Below are positions 25,717-33,401 of a DNA stretch of 37,337 bases, one piece after another. The stretch comes from Clostridiaceae bacterium (GTDB lineage: Bacteria > Bacillota > Clostridia > Peptostreptococcales > Peptostreptococcaceae). A program made the position numbers and the translations under genes. Location: assembly GCA_902362365.1 (NCBI GenBank), contig CABIVQ010000033.1:1-37337 (forward strand). The letters run 5' to 3'. Under the pieces are notes generated by a model. It did not search any database, was not told where the DNA came from, and saw nothing but the letters and a program-made list of their open reading frames with translations. Position 1 is the first letter of the stretch. The number at the start of each line of letters is the position of its first letter.

Positions 25717-26495
25717 AAAAAATTGACTTTGACAGTATAGATATTGATAAAAGAACTAAAATTGAAATAGAAGAGGATATTAAATATTTTGATATTAACT
25801 TGAATAAAATAGATAGTATACAAATTCCTGACTTAAATAAAATATCAAAAAAAACTATTAAAAAAGTTACAAAAGAAAGATATGAATTTGATAAGGTATT
25901 AATAGGGAATGTTATGGTATTGTTCCTTTTAGTTGGAAATATGGCTTCAGTGTATAATCCAGCTTTAACTTACAAGGTTCCCATTTTGTATAAGTTCTTC
26001 ATAAATATAAATGAATCTCTTAATATAGATTTTATAGCGAGTCTACTGAGTCTTGATAAGGTGATACCAAAGGTAGATATAAATGAATCAGGTAAGTTAG
26101 AAATAGTAGAATATCCTAACATAATAAAAGAAGAATTTGTAAAGACACCGAATAACTCAAAGGAAGCCCTAGACTTAATACACTCATTAGCAAATACTAT
26201 TATTAAAGCACAGCATAAGTGGGGAAGTACAGAAATTACTCCTAAGACTATTGAAATTGCTTTAAAAGGTGTAGAGCTAATTGATGATGAATATCATAGA
26301 CTTTACTTAAGAAATGGTCTAAAAAAATGGTCTGAAGGTGATTTTTCAAATGGAGTAGAGTTACATAATTATGTATGGGATAGATTAGATGGAAGTATAG
26401 GAATAGCAGAGGAATTAGATGAGTTGATGATAGATAAAATAATGAATGAACATTTTAAGAATAAAGTGAATGATAAAGTAGAAATGCCTCAATAG
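25710..26495 (+). CDS. Probable membrane anti-sigma factor
   Basis: A 262-residue protein: about 65 cytoplasmic residues rich in Ile, Asp and Lys, one transmembrane helix at about 69-86 (IGNVMVLFLLVGNMASVY), and an extracellular domain of about 170 residues. No family motif is recognised, but this layout and the 7-base overlap with the ECF-like sigma gene are typical of RsiV/RsgI-like partners. AAAGGAGG lies 6 bases before the ATG at 25710. The extracellular part has VDINESGKLEIVEYP and an acidic C-terminus; a sensed signal cannot be named. Confidence 0.6.
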   Translation: MLEKIDFDSIDIDKRTKIEIEEDIKYFDINLNKIDSIQIPDLNKISKKTIKKVTKERYEFDKVLIGNVMVLFLLVGNMASVYNPALTYKVPILYKFFININESLNIDFIASLLSLDKVIPKVDINESGKLEIVEYPNIIKEEFVKTPNNSKEALDLIHSLANTIIKAQHKWGSTEITPKTIEIALKGVELIDDEYHRLYLRNGLKKWSEGDFSNGVELHNYVWDRLDGSIGIAEELDELMIDKIMNEHFKNKVNDKVEMPQ

Positions 26496-26520
26496 AACTG
26501 AGACATTTCTACTTTATGTT
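26475..26520 (+). terminator. Terminator overlapping the end of the anti-sigma gene
   Basis: AAAGTAGAAATG (26475-26486) pairs with CATTTCTACTTT (26504-26515), with a CTCA/TGAG inner extension. The left arm lies inside the last codons of the gene. The T-run is short (TTTATGTT), so termination may be partial. Confidence 0.6.
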
Positions 26521-26814
26521 ATATTTAAGTAAAATCGTTGACTAATTAGTTAAATTATTATATGGTAATTTCTTTATTAGTAAAGTAATATTAATAAATG
26601 TTGACATAAAAATTAATTTTTAAAAGGATATTAAATAATTAATAAAGAAATTATAGTACGATGCGAAGATAATATATAAATTTTTATATTAAATTTAATT
26701 AAGTCTAATAAAAAAGCATTATTGTAAATAATAACCTTCAATAATACTTTTTCTCAATAAAATTATAGTGAATGCATAAAATGATATTTAAGATTTAGAA
26801 ATAGGGGGCAATTA
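26521..26814. promoter_or_regulatory. 294-base intergenic region with a promoter-like site and a 14 bp inverted repeat
   Basis: TTGACT (26538-26543) and TATGGT (26561-26566) are spaced by 17 and could be a promoter. Immediately after, TAATTTCTTTATTA (26566-26579) recurs as its perfect reverse complement TAATAAAGAAATTA at 26640-26653, enclosing 60 bases that include a second TTGACA (26601-26606). The rest is AT-rich with no gene. GGGGG just before 26815 is the ribosome site for the sugar kinase. Confidence 0.45.
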
Positions 26815-27738
26815 ATGAAAACTTTAGTTATAGGTAATGTTTATGTTGATGTTATAGTTAATGTAGATCAGTTGCCAAAGACGGGTGACGATATTGTATG
26901 TAAAAAACAGATTCTAACTGTAGGAGGATGTGCTTATAATGTAGCTACAGTATTAAGAAACTTTAATATAGATCATACATTAATATTTCCAGTAGGTAAT
27001 GGTGTATATGGAAATATAATAGAAGCAGAAGTAAGAAAATGTGGATATGAAGCAAATATTAAAGTTGAATCTGGAGACAATGGATATTGCCTATGTTTAG
27101 TTGAGTCTACAGGTGAGAGGAGTTTCATTACTATAAAGGGTATAGAAACGGAATATAAGGAATCATGGTTTGATGAGATAGATATAGATGAATATAGTAA
27201 TATTTATATATCTGGATATGAAATGGAAGGTCAAAGTGGTAGAGTTATATCTAATTGGCTAAGTAAAATAGAAAATAAAAATATATTCTTTGGTCCAGGA
27301 CCTAGAATTAATGAAATAGATAAAGATATTTTAGAGAAGATATTAAGATTGAAACCTATTATTCATATTAATGAAGATGAGGCCTTAAAGTTTACGAATA
27401 AGAAAAGCATAGTAGAAGCTGCAAGAGCTATAAATAGAATTACACAAAATACTGTTTTTATAACATTAGGTAAAGATGGTGTTATGTGTGCTAGTAACTG
27501 TGAGTATAGATTCATTGATGGATTTGATACACAAGTAGTAAATTCAGTAGGTGCTGGAGACAGTCATATGGGAGCTATTATAGCAGGATACTCAATGGGA
27601 TATACTCTTGGGGATTGTTGTTATTTTGCTAATAAAGTGGCTGCTAAGGTTGTAGGGATTGAAACGAGTAGATTAGAAGAAAAGTATTTTAATATAGAAG
27701 ATTATAATATACATGAGTATATAAAAGTTGGAATATAA
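26815..27738 (+). CDS. PfkB-family carbohydrate kinase
   Basis: A 307-residue ribokinase-like sugar or nucleoside kinase. The glycine-rich substrate loop is GGCAYNVATVLRNF near residue 40. The ATP/anion-hole signature NSVGAGDSHMGA contains catalytic Asp249, with His in place of the usual Phe at the second position after Ser. No permease or other sugar gene is beside it, so the substrate (ribose, adenosine, pseudouridine or similar) cannot be named. The ribosome site is AGGGGGC. It appears monocistronic. Confidence 0.85.
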   Translation: MKTLVIGNVYVDVIVNVDQLPKTGDDIVCKKQILTVGGCAYNVATVLRNFNIDHTLIFPVGNGVYGNIIEAEVRKCGYEANIKVESGDNGYCLCLVESTGERSFITIKGIETEYKESWFDEIDIDEYSNIYISGYEMEGQSGRVISNWLSKIENKNIFFGPGPRINEIDKDILEKILRLKPIIHINEDEALKFTNKKSIVEAARAINRITQNTVFITLGKDGVMCASNCEYRFIDGFDTQVVNSVGAGDSHMGAIIAGYSMGYTLGDCCYFANKVAAKVVGIETSRLEEKYFNIEDYNIHEYIKVGI

Positions 27739-27854
27739 CTATTATACTATTGGCTATAATTTAAATAAATGAAGTATATATTTATAGAATATTATTCAAA
27801 TAATTATAATAAAAATTACAAAGTAGTTTATTTAAATTATAGAAAGGATATGTT

Positions 27855-28499
27855 ATGACTAGTCTATATGATGAAAAATCAAAACATAGATATAAATACA
27901 TAGTAGGTGTTTTATTAATATTGATATTTATGTCATTATACTTTATATTCTTTAGTGAAAGTGCTGGAGTATCTAAGGATGAAGTAAAGTCTATAATAAG
28001 TAAAATAGATGAAGGCTATGATGTTATAGTAACATCAGATAATTATGTTGTAGACGGTAAAACATACTATACTGTGCACTCTAACTTAAAAAATAATAAT
28101 AGTGAATACAGTGATGAATTTATTATTGATACTAGAAAATATTATAGAGTAAATACAAGTTATGCTAAAGTTGGCAATGAAGAGATATGGGAAGTTAGGT
28201 ACTGTGTTAGTAAAGAAAATAATGAAGTATATCTAGAGTTTAGAAATAATCCACAGAGACTTATAAAATATAATGATTATAATGATAATCTTAATTATGC
28301 TCTGAGCATAATTAAAAAAACTAATTACTCCCAATTTCCACATATAGATGTAACTATAGAAGGCGATATATATACAATACATTTATATGAAATTGTTAAA
28401 AATGATGAGGAGAGTCATACTGCTACTATTGGATGGTATACATTAAATATAAAAACAAGAGAAGTAAAAAATTTGATGAGTGATGAAATACTAAACTAA
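27855..28499 (+). CDS. Single-pass membrane protein of unknown function
   Basis: A 214-residue protein: 14 charged cytoplasmic residues, one helix at about 15-34 (YIVGVLLILIFMSLYFIFF), then an extracellular soluble domain with long beta-like segments (YDVIVTSDNYVVDGKTYYTVHS, WYTLNIKTREVKNL). The C-terminal part resembles secreted PepSY-like or lipoprotein-type modules, but no motif is convincing. AGAAAGGA precedes the ATG. No partner gene suggests a role. Confidence 0.6.
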   Translation: MTSLYDEKSKHRYKYIVGVLLILIFMSLYFIFFSESAGVSKDEVKSIISKIDEGYDVIVTSDNYVVDGKTYYTVHSNLKNNNSEYSDEFIIDTRKYYRVNTSYAKVGNEEIWEVRYCVSKENNEVYLEFRNNPQRLIKYNDYNDNLNYALSIIKKTNYSQFPHIDVTIEGDIYTIHLYEIVKNDEESHTATIGWYTLNIKTREVKNLMSDEILN

Positions 28500-28558
28500 A
28501 TATAGTAAAAGTACAGGGGATTTAGTTTAATATAAAGATTTTAGAAAGTAAAATTTAT

Positions 28559-28610
28559 AGCAGTACTTTGAAGCCGAATTCTAAGGCTTTAAGGTCTGCT
28601 TTTTTATTTT
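28559..28610 (+). terminator. Terminator-like hairpin before alaX
   Basis: AGCAG-ACTTTGAAGCC-like arm (28559-28575) pairs with GGCTTTAAGGTCTGCT (28585-28600), allowing G:U pairs and one bulge, followed by TTTTTTA. It most likely ends the transcript of the gene at 27855. Confidence 0.6.
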
Positions 28611-28758
28611 TGAATTATATGAATAAATATATAGTTATTATATTATAATCGCAACTAAGATAAACATGAATTATTGCAAGGAATATGTTTTTATTAGATA
28701 ATAAATATTATTATAGAATATAGGAAATATATAAATAATTTGAACAGGAGATAAATAT

Positions 28759-29955
28759 ATGGAAAAGTTATTTTATAAAGATCAATACATAAAAAAATTT
28801 ACTGCTGATATAGTAGATATAAAAAAAGTAGATAATAAGTATCATGTAGCTTTAGATAAAACTGCATTCTTCCCAGGTGGAGGAGGTCAATTTTGTGACT
28901 TAGGAGAAATAGATGGTGAAAAAGTATTAGATGTATATGAAGAGAATAAAAGAATATATCATGTATTAGAAAAAAAATTAGAGAAAAACAGTATAGAAGG
29001 TAGTATAGATTGGGATAGAAGAGAAGATGGAATGCATCAGCACTTTGCTCAACATGTGATCTCAGGTTGCTTTTATACTAAGTATAAAGCAAATACCACA
29101 GGATTTCATTTAGGAAGAGATTTTAGTACAGTAGATATTCAAGGATATTTAGAAGAAGAGCAAATAAGAGAAATGGAAAGATTTGCAAATGAAGTGATTA
29201 GAAAAAATATACCTCTTACAATATTGACTCCAAATAGAGATGAGTTAGAAGATATATGGCTTAGAAGAGATTTACCAGATACTGATGAAGATATAAGAGT
29301 TGTTAGAATTGGTGAATTAGACACTAATGCCTGCTGCGGTATACATCCAAAATCTACAGGTGAACTTAGACTTATAAAGATAAAAAGGTGGGAAAAGAAT
29401 AGACAATCTACAAGAATAGAATTTCTAGCAGGAAAAAGAGCTATAGATGATGTTTTAAGAAGAGATCTGTATTTAACTAAAATTTGTAGACATTTTAAAT
29501 GTAAAGAAGAAGATTCTTTAAAATGCATAGAAAATTTAGAAGATAAGATTGAAGAATCTATTAAGTCAAAAAAAAGATTAGAGAATATAGTTTCAAATTA
29601 TGAAATAAATGAAATGATTGAAAAAGCTATAAAAGTTGGAGACATCTTAGTGGTAAAAAAGATATTTGAAAATGAAGATATAAAATATGTAAGTAAAATT
29701 GCAAATAAAATTACTGAAAATAAAAATACAATAGCTTTAATAGCAGTAGAAAATAATGAAAGAGTAAATTTAGTTTTTTCAAGTTCAGAAAATCTAAATA
29801 AAATAAATATGAAAAGCTTGTTGGATGAAGCACTTAGCTTAGTAGAAGGAAGAGGTGGAGGAAATATCCACTTAGCCCAAGGAGCAGGAAAAAATAATGG
29901 AAATATTGAACTAGCTTTGGAATCAGCATTAACAAGTATCGAAAATATGATATAG
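28759..29955 (+). CDS. Alanyl-tRNA editing protein AlaX-L with DHHA1 domain
   Basis: A 398-residue free-standing homologue of the AlaRS editing domain that hydrolyses mischarged Ser- or Gly-tRNAAla. The N-terminal beta domain has AFFPGGGGQFCD. Zinc ligands appear as His95-x3-His99 (HQHFAQH) and Cys192-x3-His196 (CCGIH). The C-terminal 130 residues form a coiled-coil and a DHHA1 domain ending in GRGGGNIHLAQGAG, the RNA-binding glycine-rich motif. Length fits the long AlaX form. Ribosome site CAGGAGA. It is followed 19 bases later by a small membrane protein gene. Confidence 0.9.
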   Translation: MEKLFYKDQYIKKFTADIVDIKKVDNKYHVALDKTAFFPGGGGQFCDLGEIDGEKVLDVYEENKRIYHVLEKKLEKNSIEGSIDWDRREDGMHQHFAQHVISGCFYTKYKANTTGFHLGRDFSTVDIQGYLEEEQIREMERFANEVIRKNIPLTILTPNRDELEDIWLRRDLPDTDEDIRVVRIGELDTNACCGIHPKSTGELRLIKIKRWEKNRQSTRIEFLAGKRAIDDVLRRDLYLTKICRHFKCKEEDSLKCIENLEDKIEESIKSKKRLENIVSNYEINEMIEKAIKVGDILVVKKIFENEDIKYVSKIANKITENKNTIALIAVENNERVNLVFSSSENLNKINMKSLLDEALSLVEGRGGGNIHLAQGAGKNNGNIELALESALTSIENMI

Positions 29956-29974
29956 GTATTTAAGGAGTATTTAA

Positions 29975-30289
29975 ATGGGAGAGTTATATCTTATATTTGT
30001 TGGAACTATTATTGTAAATATAATGGCAGTAGCATTGCTGTTCGTAAAAAATGGAAAGTTTGTTAGTAATAATATGTTTATATATTTAATGGCAATATAT
30101 ACTTTTAGTTTAGGAGTAACTCAGTATACATCCGTACCAAGTAATTATATATTTGGAAAGCTTTTAGGTGTTTTATTTATAATTTTATCTGTTATGAGTA
30201 TGATTTTTAAGAGAAAAAAATTTTTATTAAGTAGAATTTTATTATCTATATCATTAATAGCACCTATATATACTTTATTCTTGATGTAA
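29975..30289 (+). CDS. Small integral membrane protein
   Basis: A 104-residue protein with four hydrophobic segments at about 2-22, 32-50, 59-76 and 84-102, separated by short basic loops (FKRKKF). No charged residues lie within the helices. AAGGAG precedes the ATG and the gap to alaX is 19 bases, so it is likely co-transcribed. I do not recognise a family. Confidence 0.6.
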   Translation: MGELYLIFVGTIIVNIMAVALLFVKNGKFVSNNMFIYLMAIYTFSLGVTQYTSVPSNYIFGKLLGVLFIILSVMSMIFKRKKFLLSRILLSISLIAPIYTLFLM

Positions 30290-30355
30290 GAAGAATAACT
30301 GGCTTATAATTGACGATATCTTATAAATATGATATTATAATCAACATGTAAATAT

Positions 30356-30392
30356 AATGCTCTGGATATCACTGATAAACAGAGCATTTTTA
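30356..30392 (+). terminator. Rho-independent terminator after the small membrane protein
   Basis: AATGCTCTG (30356-30364) pairs with CAGAGCATTTTT (30380-30391), an 8-9 bp stem and T-run. Confidence 0.75.
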
Positions 30393-30453
30393 AATTTAAG
30401 GAAAGTTTTATTTTAAAGAAATAATTTAATCTAGACTATAGAGGAAAGTGAGA

Positions 30454-31608
30454 ATGGGCATGAAAAAAGAAATATTCAATGGAGCTAAACTGAAGGTAGC
30501 TAGAATATATAGAGGTAAAACAGTAGATCAACTTGCAAAAGAAGTTAATATAAATAAAAAAGATATAATAGCATTTGAAGAAAATAAATATAAACCAACT
30601 CCTGAAAATACAATGAAGTTATCAAATAATCTTCAATTTCCAAGAGAGTATTTCTTCAAAAATGAAAATATAAAAGTGACAGTAGAAGGGAGTCATTTTA
30701 ACCCTCAATCTACAATACCTAGAAATGAAGAAATATCTTATAGAGAAAAATTAATAATGACTCATAAGATATATACTTTTATGCAGGGGTATATCAAGTT
30801 CCCGAAACTTAACTTACCAGGTAATTTAAATAGAAATGATGATATAGAAGAGATGGCTACTAAGACTAGACGATACTGGGGCTTAGGTGATGGAGCTATC
30901 GGAAATATGGTAAGTTTATTAGAAGGTAATGGGATACTTTTATCTGGAATTAATATAGATAGAAAAGGTGCATCACCATATACGCAAAAACAAAGTTTAA
31001 ATAAAGAATCTCTATATGTAATAGCATTAGGTAATGATAAAAAATCAGCTACTATAAGAAATTACGATTTAGCATATGAGTTAGCGTATATAATATATAA
31101 TGAGTTAAATATACCATCAAAAAAATTTAATGCAGATGAATTTGCTTGTGCATTTTTATTACCGAAAGATGCATTTTTAGAAGATTTAAGCAATCCAAAT
31201 GAATTAGATTTTTATATAGAAATGAAAACAAAGTGGTTAGTTCCTATATCAATTATGATATTTAGAGCATACACTTTAGGAGCAATAAATTATAAGAAAT
31301 ATAACTTCTTAATGAATGAGATGAATAAAAAAGGATGGCTTAAGAAAGAGCCTTTAGACGATAATATAAAAGGTGTTAGTCCTCAAGCATTAAAAACTGC
31401 TGTTGAATTATTGTTTGAAAATAATATAATGAGCAAAAATACATTAATGGACAACTTAGCTAATTTTGGTATAAATATGAATCCAGAAGATATAGAAATA
31501 TTAATAGGATTAAAAGAAGGAACATTAGGAGCTAAGGTAAATCAAGGGAAAAATAATAATAAAAATAATGTAAAAATTGTAGATTTTAAAAATAAAAAGA
31601 GAAGATAA
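30454..31608 (+). CDS. XRE-family regulator with an ImmA/IrrE-like domain lacking zinc ligands
   Basis: A 384-residue protein. Residues 8-65 are a Cro/CI helix-turn-helix (AKLKVARIYRGKTVDQLAKE, DIIAFEENKYKPTPENTMKLS, FPREYFF). Residues 125-290 follow the ImmA/IrrE (DUF955, M78) fold (YWGLGDGAIGNMVSLLEGNGI, then the helix that normally holds HExxH). Here that helix reads AYELAYIIYN: both histidines are Tyr (208 and 212), while Glu209 remains, and the third-ligand Glu before A-x-x-F-A is Asn226 (NADEFACAFLLP). The domain should not bind zinc in the normal way, so it is probably a sensor or scaffold. The C-terminal 90 residues are basic and Asn/Lys-rich. The start at 30454 has GAGG upstream; GTG 30448 and ATG 30460 are alternatives. 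Confidence 0.85.
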   Translation: MGMKKEIFNGAKLKVARIYRGKTVDQLAKEVNINKKDIIAFEENKYKPTPENTMKLSNNLQFPREYFFKNENIKVTVEGSHFNPQSTIPRNEEISYREKLIMTHKIYTFMQGYIKFPKLNLPGNLNRNDDIEEMATKTRRYWGLGDGAIGNMVSLLEGNGILLSGINIDRKGASPYTQKQSLNKESLYVIALGNDKKSATIRNYDLAYELAYIIYNELNIPSKKFNADEFACAFLLPKDAFLEDLSNPNELDFYIEMKTKWLVPISIMIFRAYTLGAINYKKYNFLMNEMNKKGWLKKEPLDDNIKGVSPQALKTAVELLFENNIMSKNTLMDNLANFGINMNPEDIEILIGLKEGTLGAKVNQGKNNNKNNVKIVDFKNKKRR

Positions 31609-31612
31609 AAAT

Positions 31613-31660
31613 AAAATTAGGGCGGTAATAATTTTTATATTATTACTGCCCTAATTTTGT
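31613..31660 (+). terminator. Strong terminator after the XRE gene
   Basis: AAAATTAGGGCGGTAATAAT (31613-31632) pairs with ATTATTACTGCCCTAATTTT (31639-31658), a 20 bp stem with one G:U pair. It is symmetric and could stop transcripts from both sides. Confidence 0.9.
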
Positions 31661-31774
31661 ACAATTATATTTGCGCCCTCTTTGAGTTGAAAAATATATA
31701 GGTATTTACATATAAAATATGATTACATTGAAATAATAACTTTATAAAGAATGCCAAGGAGTGAAAATTGAAAT

Positions 31775-32491
31775 ATGATTAAAGTATCAAAACGAGGATT
31801 TTGTGAGGATGACAAAAGATGGTTTTCAAATAAAGAAATTATAAGGTTAAAAAAGGCACAGGAAGAAATTAGATATCTTATAGATAGAGATTATAAAATG
31901 GCATCTGTAGTAACATTTGTAGGAGATAGATATCAGTTTTCTATAAGATAAAGAGATGCATTAAAGAGAGCTACTTCTACTAGTGAGAAGGTTGTATACA
32001 GGAAAAATAAAATTTTAAGTATAGATAAAATAAAAGAGGGACCTATATATATAGATGGATTCAATTTGATAATAACTATTGAAGTAGCTTTATCTAAAGG
32101 AACTTTGATTTTTTGTGATGATGATAATATTAGAGATATAGCAGGATTAAGAGGAACTTATAAAATTATTGATAAAACTGATATAGCATTAGATATAATA
32201 GGTCAGTTTTTAGAAAATGCGAAAGCAAAAGAAGTAATAATATATCTTGATTCTCCTGTATCAAATTCGGGTAAATTAAAAAGTAAAATAATGAATCACG
32301 CAAAAAAGTGGAACCTTAATATACATGTCGAACTTGTAAACAATGCAGATATAATATTAGAAAAATCAGATAGAGTAGTTAGTAGTGATTCTGTAATAAT
32401 CGATAAGTGTATAAGTTACTTTAATTTGAATAAGAGTATAATAAATCAATATATAAAATCAGCAGAACTTATTGACTTAAGTGAAACTTAA
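31775..32491 (+). pseudogene. DUF434/DUF5616-like protein with an in-frame TAA at codon 59
   Basis: The ATG at 31775 opens a frame (MIKVSKRGFCEDDKRWF, RYLIDRDYKMASVVTFVGDR, FSIR) ended by TAA at 31949-31951. The same frame then continues without a stop to 32491 (RDALKRAT, IYIDGFNLIITIEVALSKGTL, IIDKTDIALDIIGQFLE). In DUF434 proteins as I remember them the residue here is Gln in R-Q-R, so CAA to TAA is the simplest reading. A downstream 141-residue piece starts at a TTG without a ribosome site and is unlikely to be made. The full protein would be about 238 residues with a DUF434 N-terminus and a PIN-like C-terminus; its function is unknown. A sequencing error is not excluded. Confidence 0.75.
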
Positions 32492-32522
32492 AATAATATT
32501 TTAAGAAAAGGAATGGTTAGGT

Positions 32523-33257
32523 ATGAAGTATACATTAAATGAATATATAAGTAAAATAAAATCATTGCCAATTAAAAATAAATATACAAAGGAAGAAATT
32601 TTAACACAAGATTTTCTTATAGATAAAGATAATAGATTGGAAATTTATTATGCTCCTCATAATGAATATATAAACTCTAAGGCAAAAATATTTATTATAG
32701 GAATAACACCTGGATTTCAACAGATGAGTACAGCTATGGCTACAGCAAGAGAAGGTATTGAAAATGGTAAAAGTATAGAAGACATAAAATATGATTGTAA
32801 AGTAGCGGGACGATTTAGCGGAATTTTAAGAAAAAATATAATAAGTATGTTAGATGAAATAAATCTCAATAAAAGTCTAAACATAAATAGTTGTGATGAA
32901 TTATTTAAAGAAAAAGATTACTTACTTCACACTACATCACTGATACCATATCCAGTGTTTTTTAAAGGGAATAACTATACAGGACATAGTCCTAAATTAA
33001 TGAAAAGTGAATTTTTAATGAAATATGTGTATGAAAATTTGATAGAAAACATTGAAAAATTAGGTGATGTTCTTATTATTCCTCTAGGTAAAGCAGTAGA
33101 AGAAGTATTAGATGATTTGGTTAATAAAAATATCATAGAAAAAGATCAAATACTACGAGGATTTCCACATCCATCAGGAGCAAATGCTCATAGATTAACA
33201 CAGCTAAGAGACAACAAAGAAAATATGATAAAAATCATAGAAAGTTATATAAAATAA
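32523..33257 (+). CDS. Uracil-DNA-glycosylase-like superfamily protein
   Basis: A 244-residue protein with the two landmark loops of the UDG fold: IFIIGITPGFQQM at residues 56-68 (motif A position, resembling the G-E-x-P-G of family 4 but with Ile-Thr in place of Glu-x) and GFPHPSGANAHR at 213-224 (motif B, His216-Pro-Ser). The middle holds a LLHTTSLIPYPVFF segment. The catalytic Asp/Asn of families 1, 2 and 4 is not present at the usual place, so glycosylase activity is uncertain; it could be a nucleic-acid-binding relative. Ribosome site AGGAATGGTTAGG. It lies 31 bases after the DUF434-like pseudogene. Confidence 0.65.
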   Translation: MKYTLNEYISKIKSLPIKNKYTKEEILTQDFLIDKDNRLEIYYAPHNEYINSKAKIFIIGITPGFQQMSTAMATAREGIENGKSIEDIKYDCKVAGRFSGILRKNIISMLDEINLNKSLNINSCDELFKEKDYLLHTTSLIPYPVFFKGNNYTGHSPKLMKSEFLMKYVYENLIENIEKLGDVLIIPLGKAVEEVLDDLVNKNIIEKDQILRGFPHPSGANAHRLTQLRDNKENMIKIIESYIK

Positions 33258-33286
33258 TTCATGGAAAGTCTGAATTATTGCTAGAC

Positions 33287-33387
33287 AAAAATAGCTATAA
33301 TCGAAGGTGTGAAAAATATATACTAGCGGATATTTGTAACATCTTTTGTTGTATTTTACTTTTCATACTGAGAAGATAGCTATTTTT
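33287..33387. repeat. Long imperfect dyad (probable bidirectional terminator)
   Basis: AAAAATAGCTAT (33287-33298) is the exact reverse complement of ATAGCTATTTTT (33376-33387), and inside it GTGTGAAAA pairs with TTTTCATAC, leaving a central region of about 45 bases. It lies between the convergent UDG-like gene and the acyltransferase remnant. A-run on the left and T-run on the right suit termination in both directions, but the loop is unusually large for a terminator. Confidence 0.5.
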
Positions 33388-33401
33388 AGCATAAAGTAAA
33401 C

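Noticed and set aside
29139..29528. 129-codon minus-strand frame inside alaX
   Set aside because: Complement of conserved AlaX coding sequence, Ser/Leu-rich, with no ribosome site.
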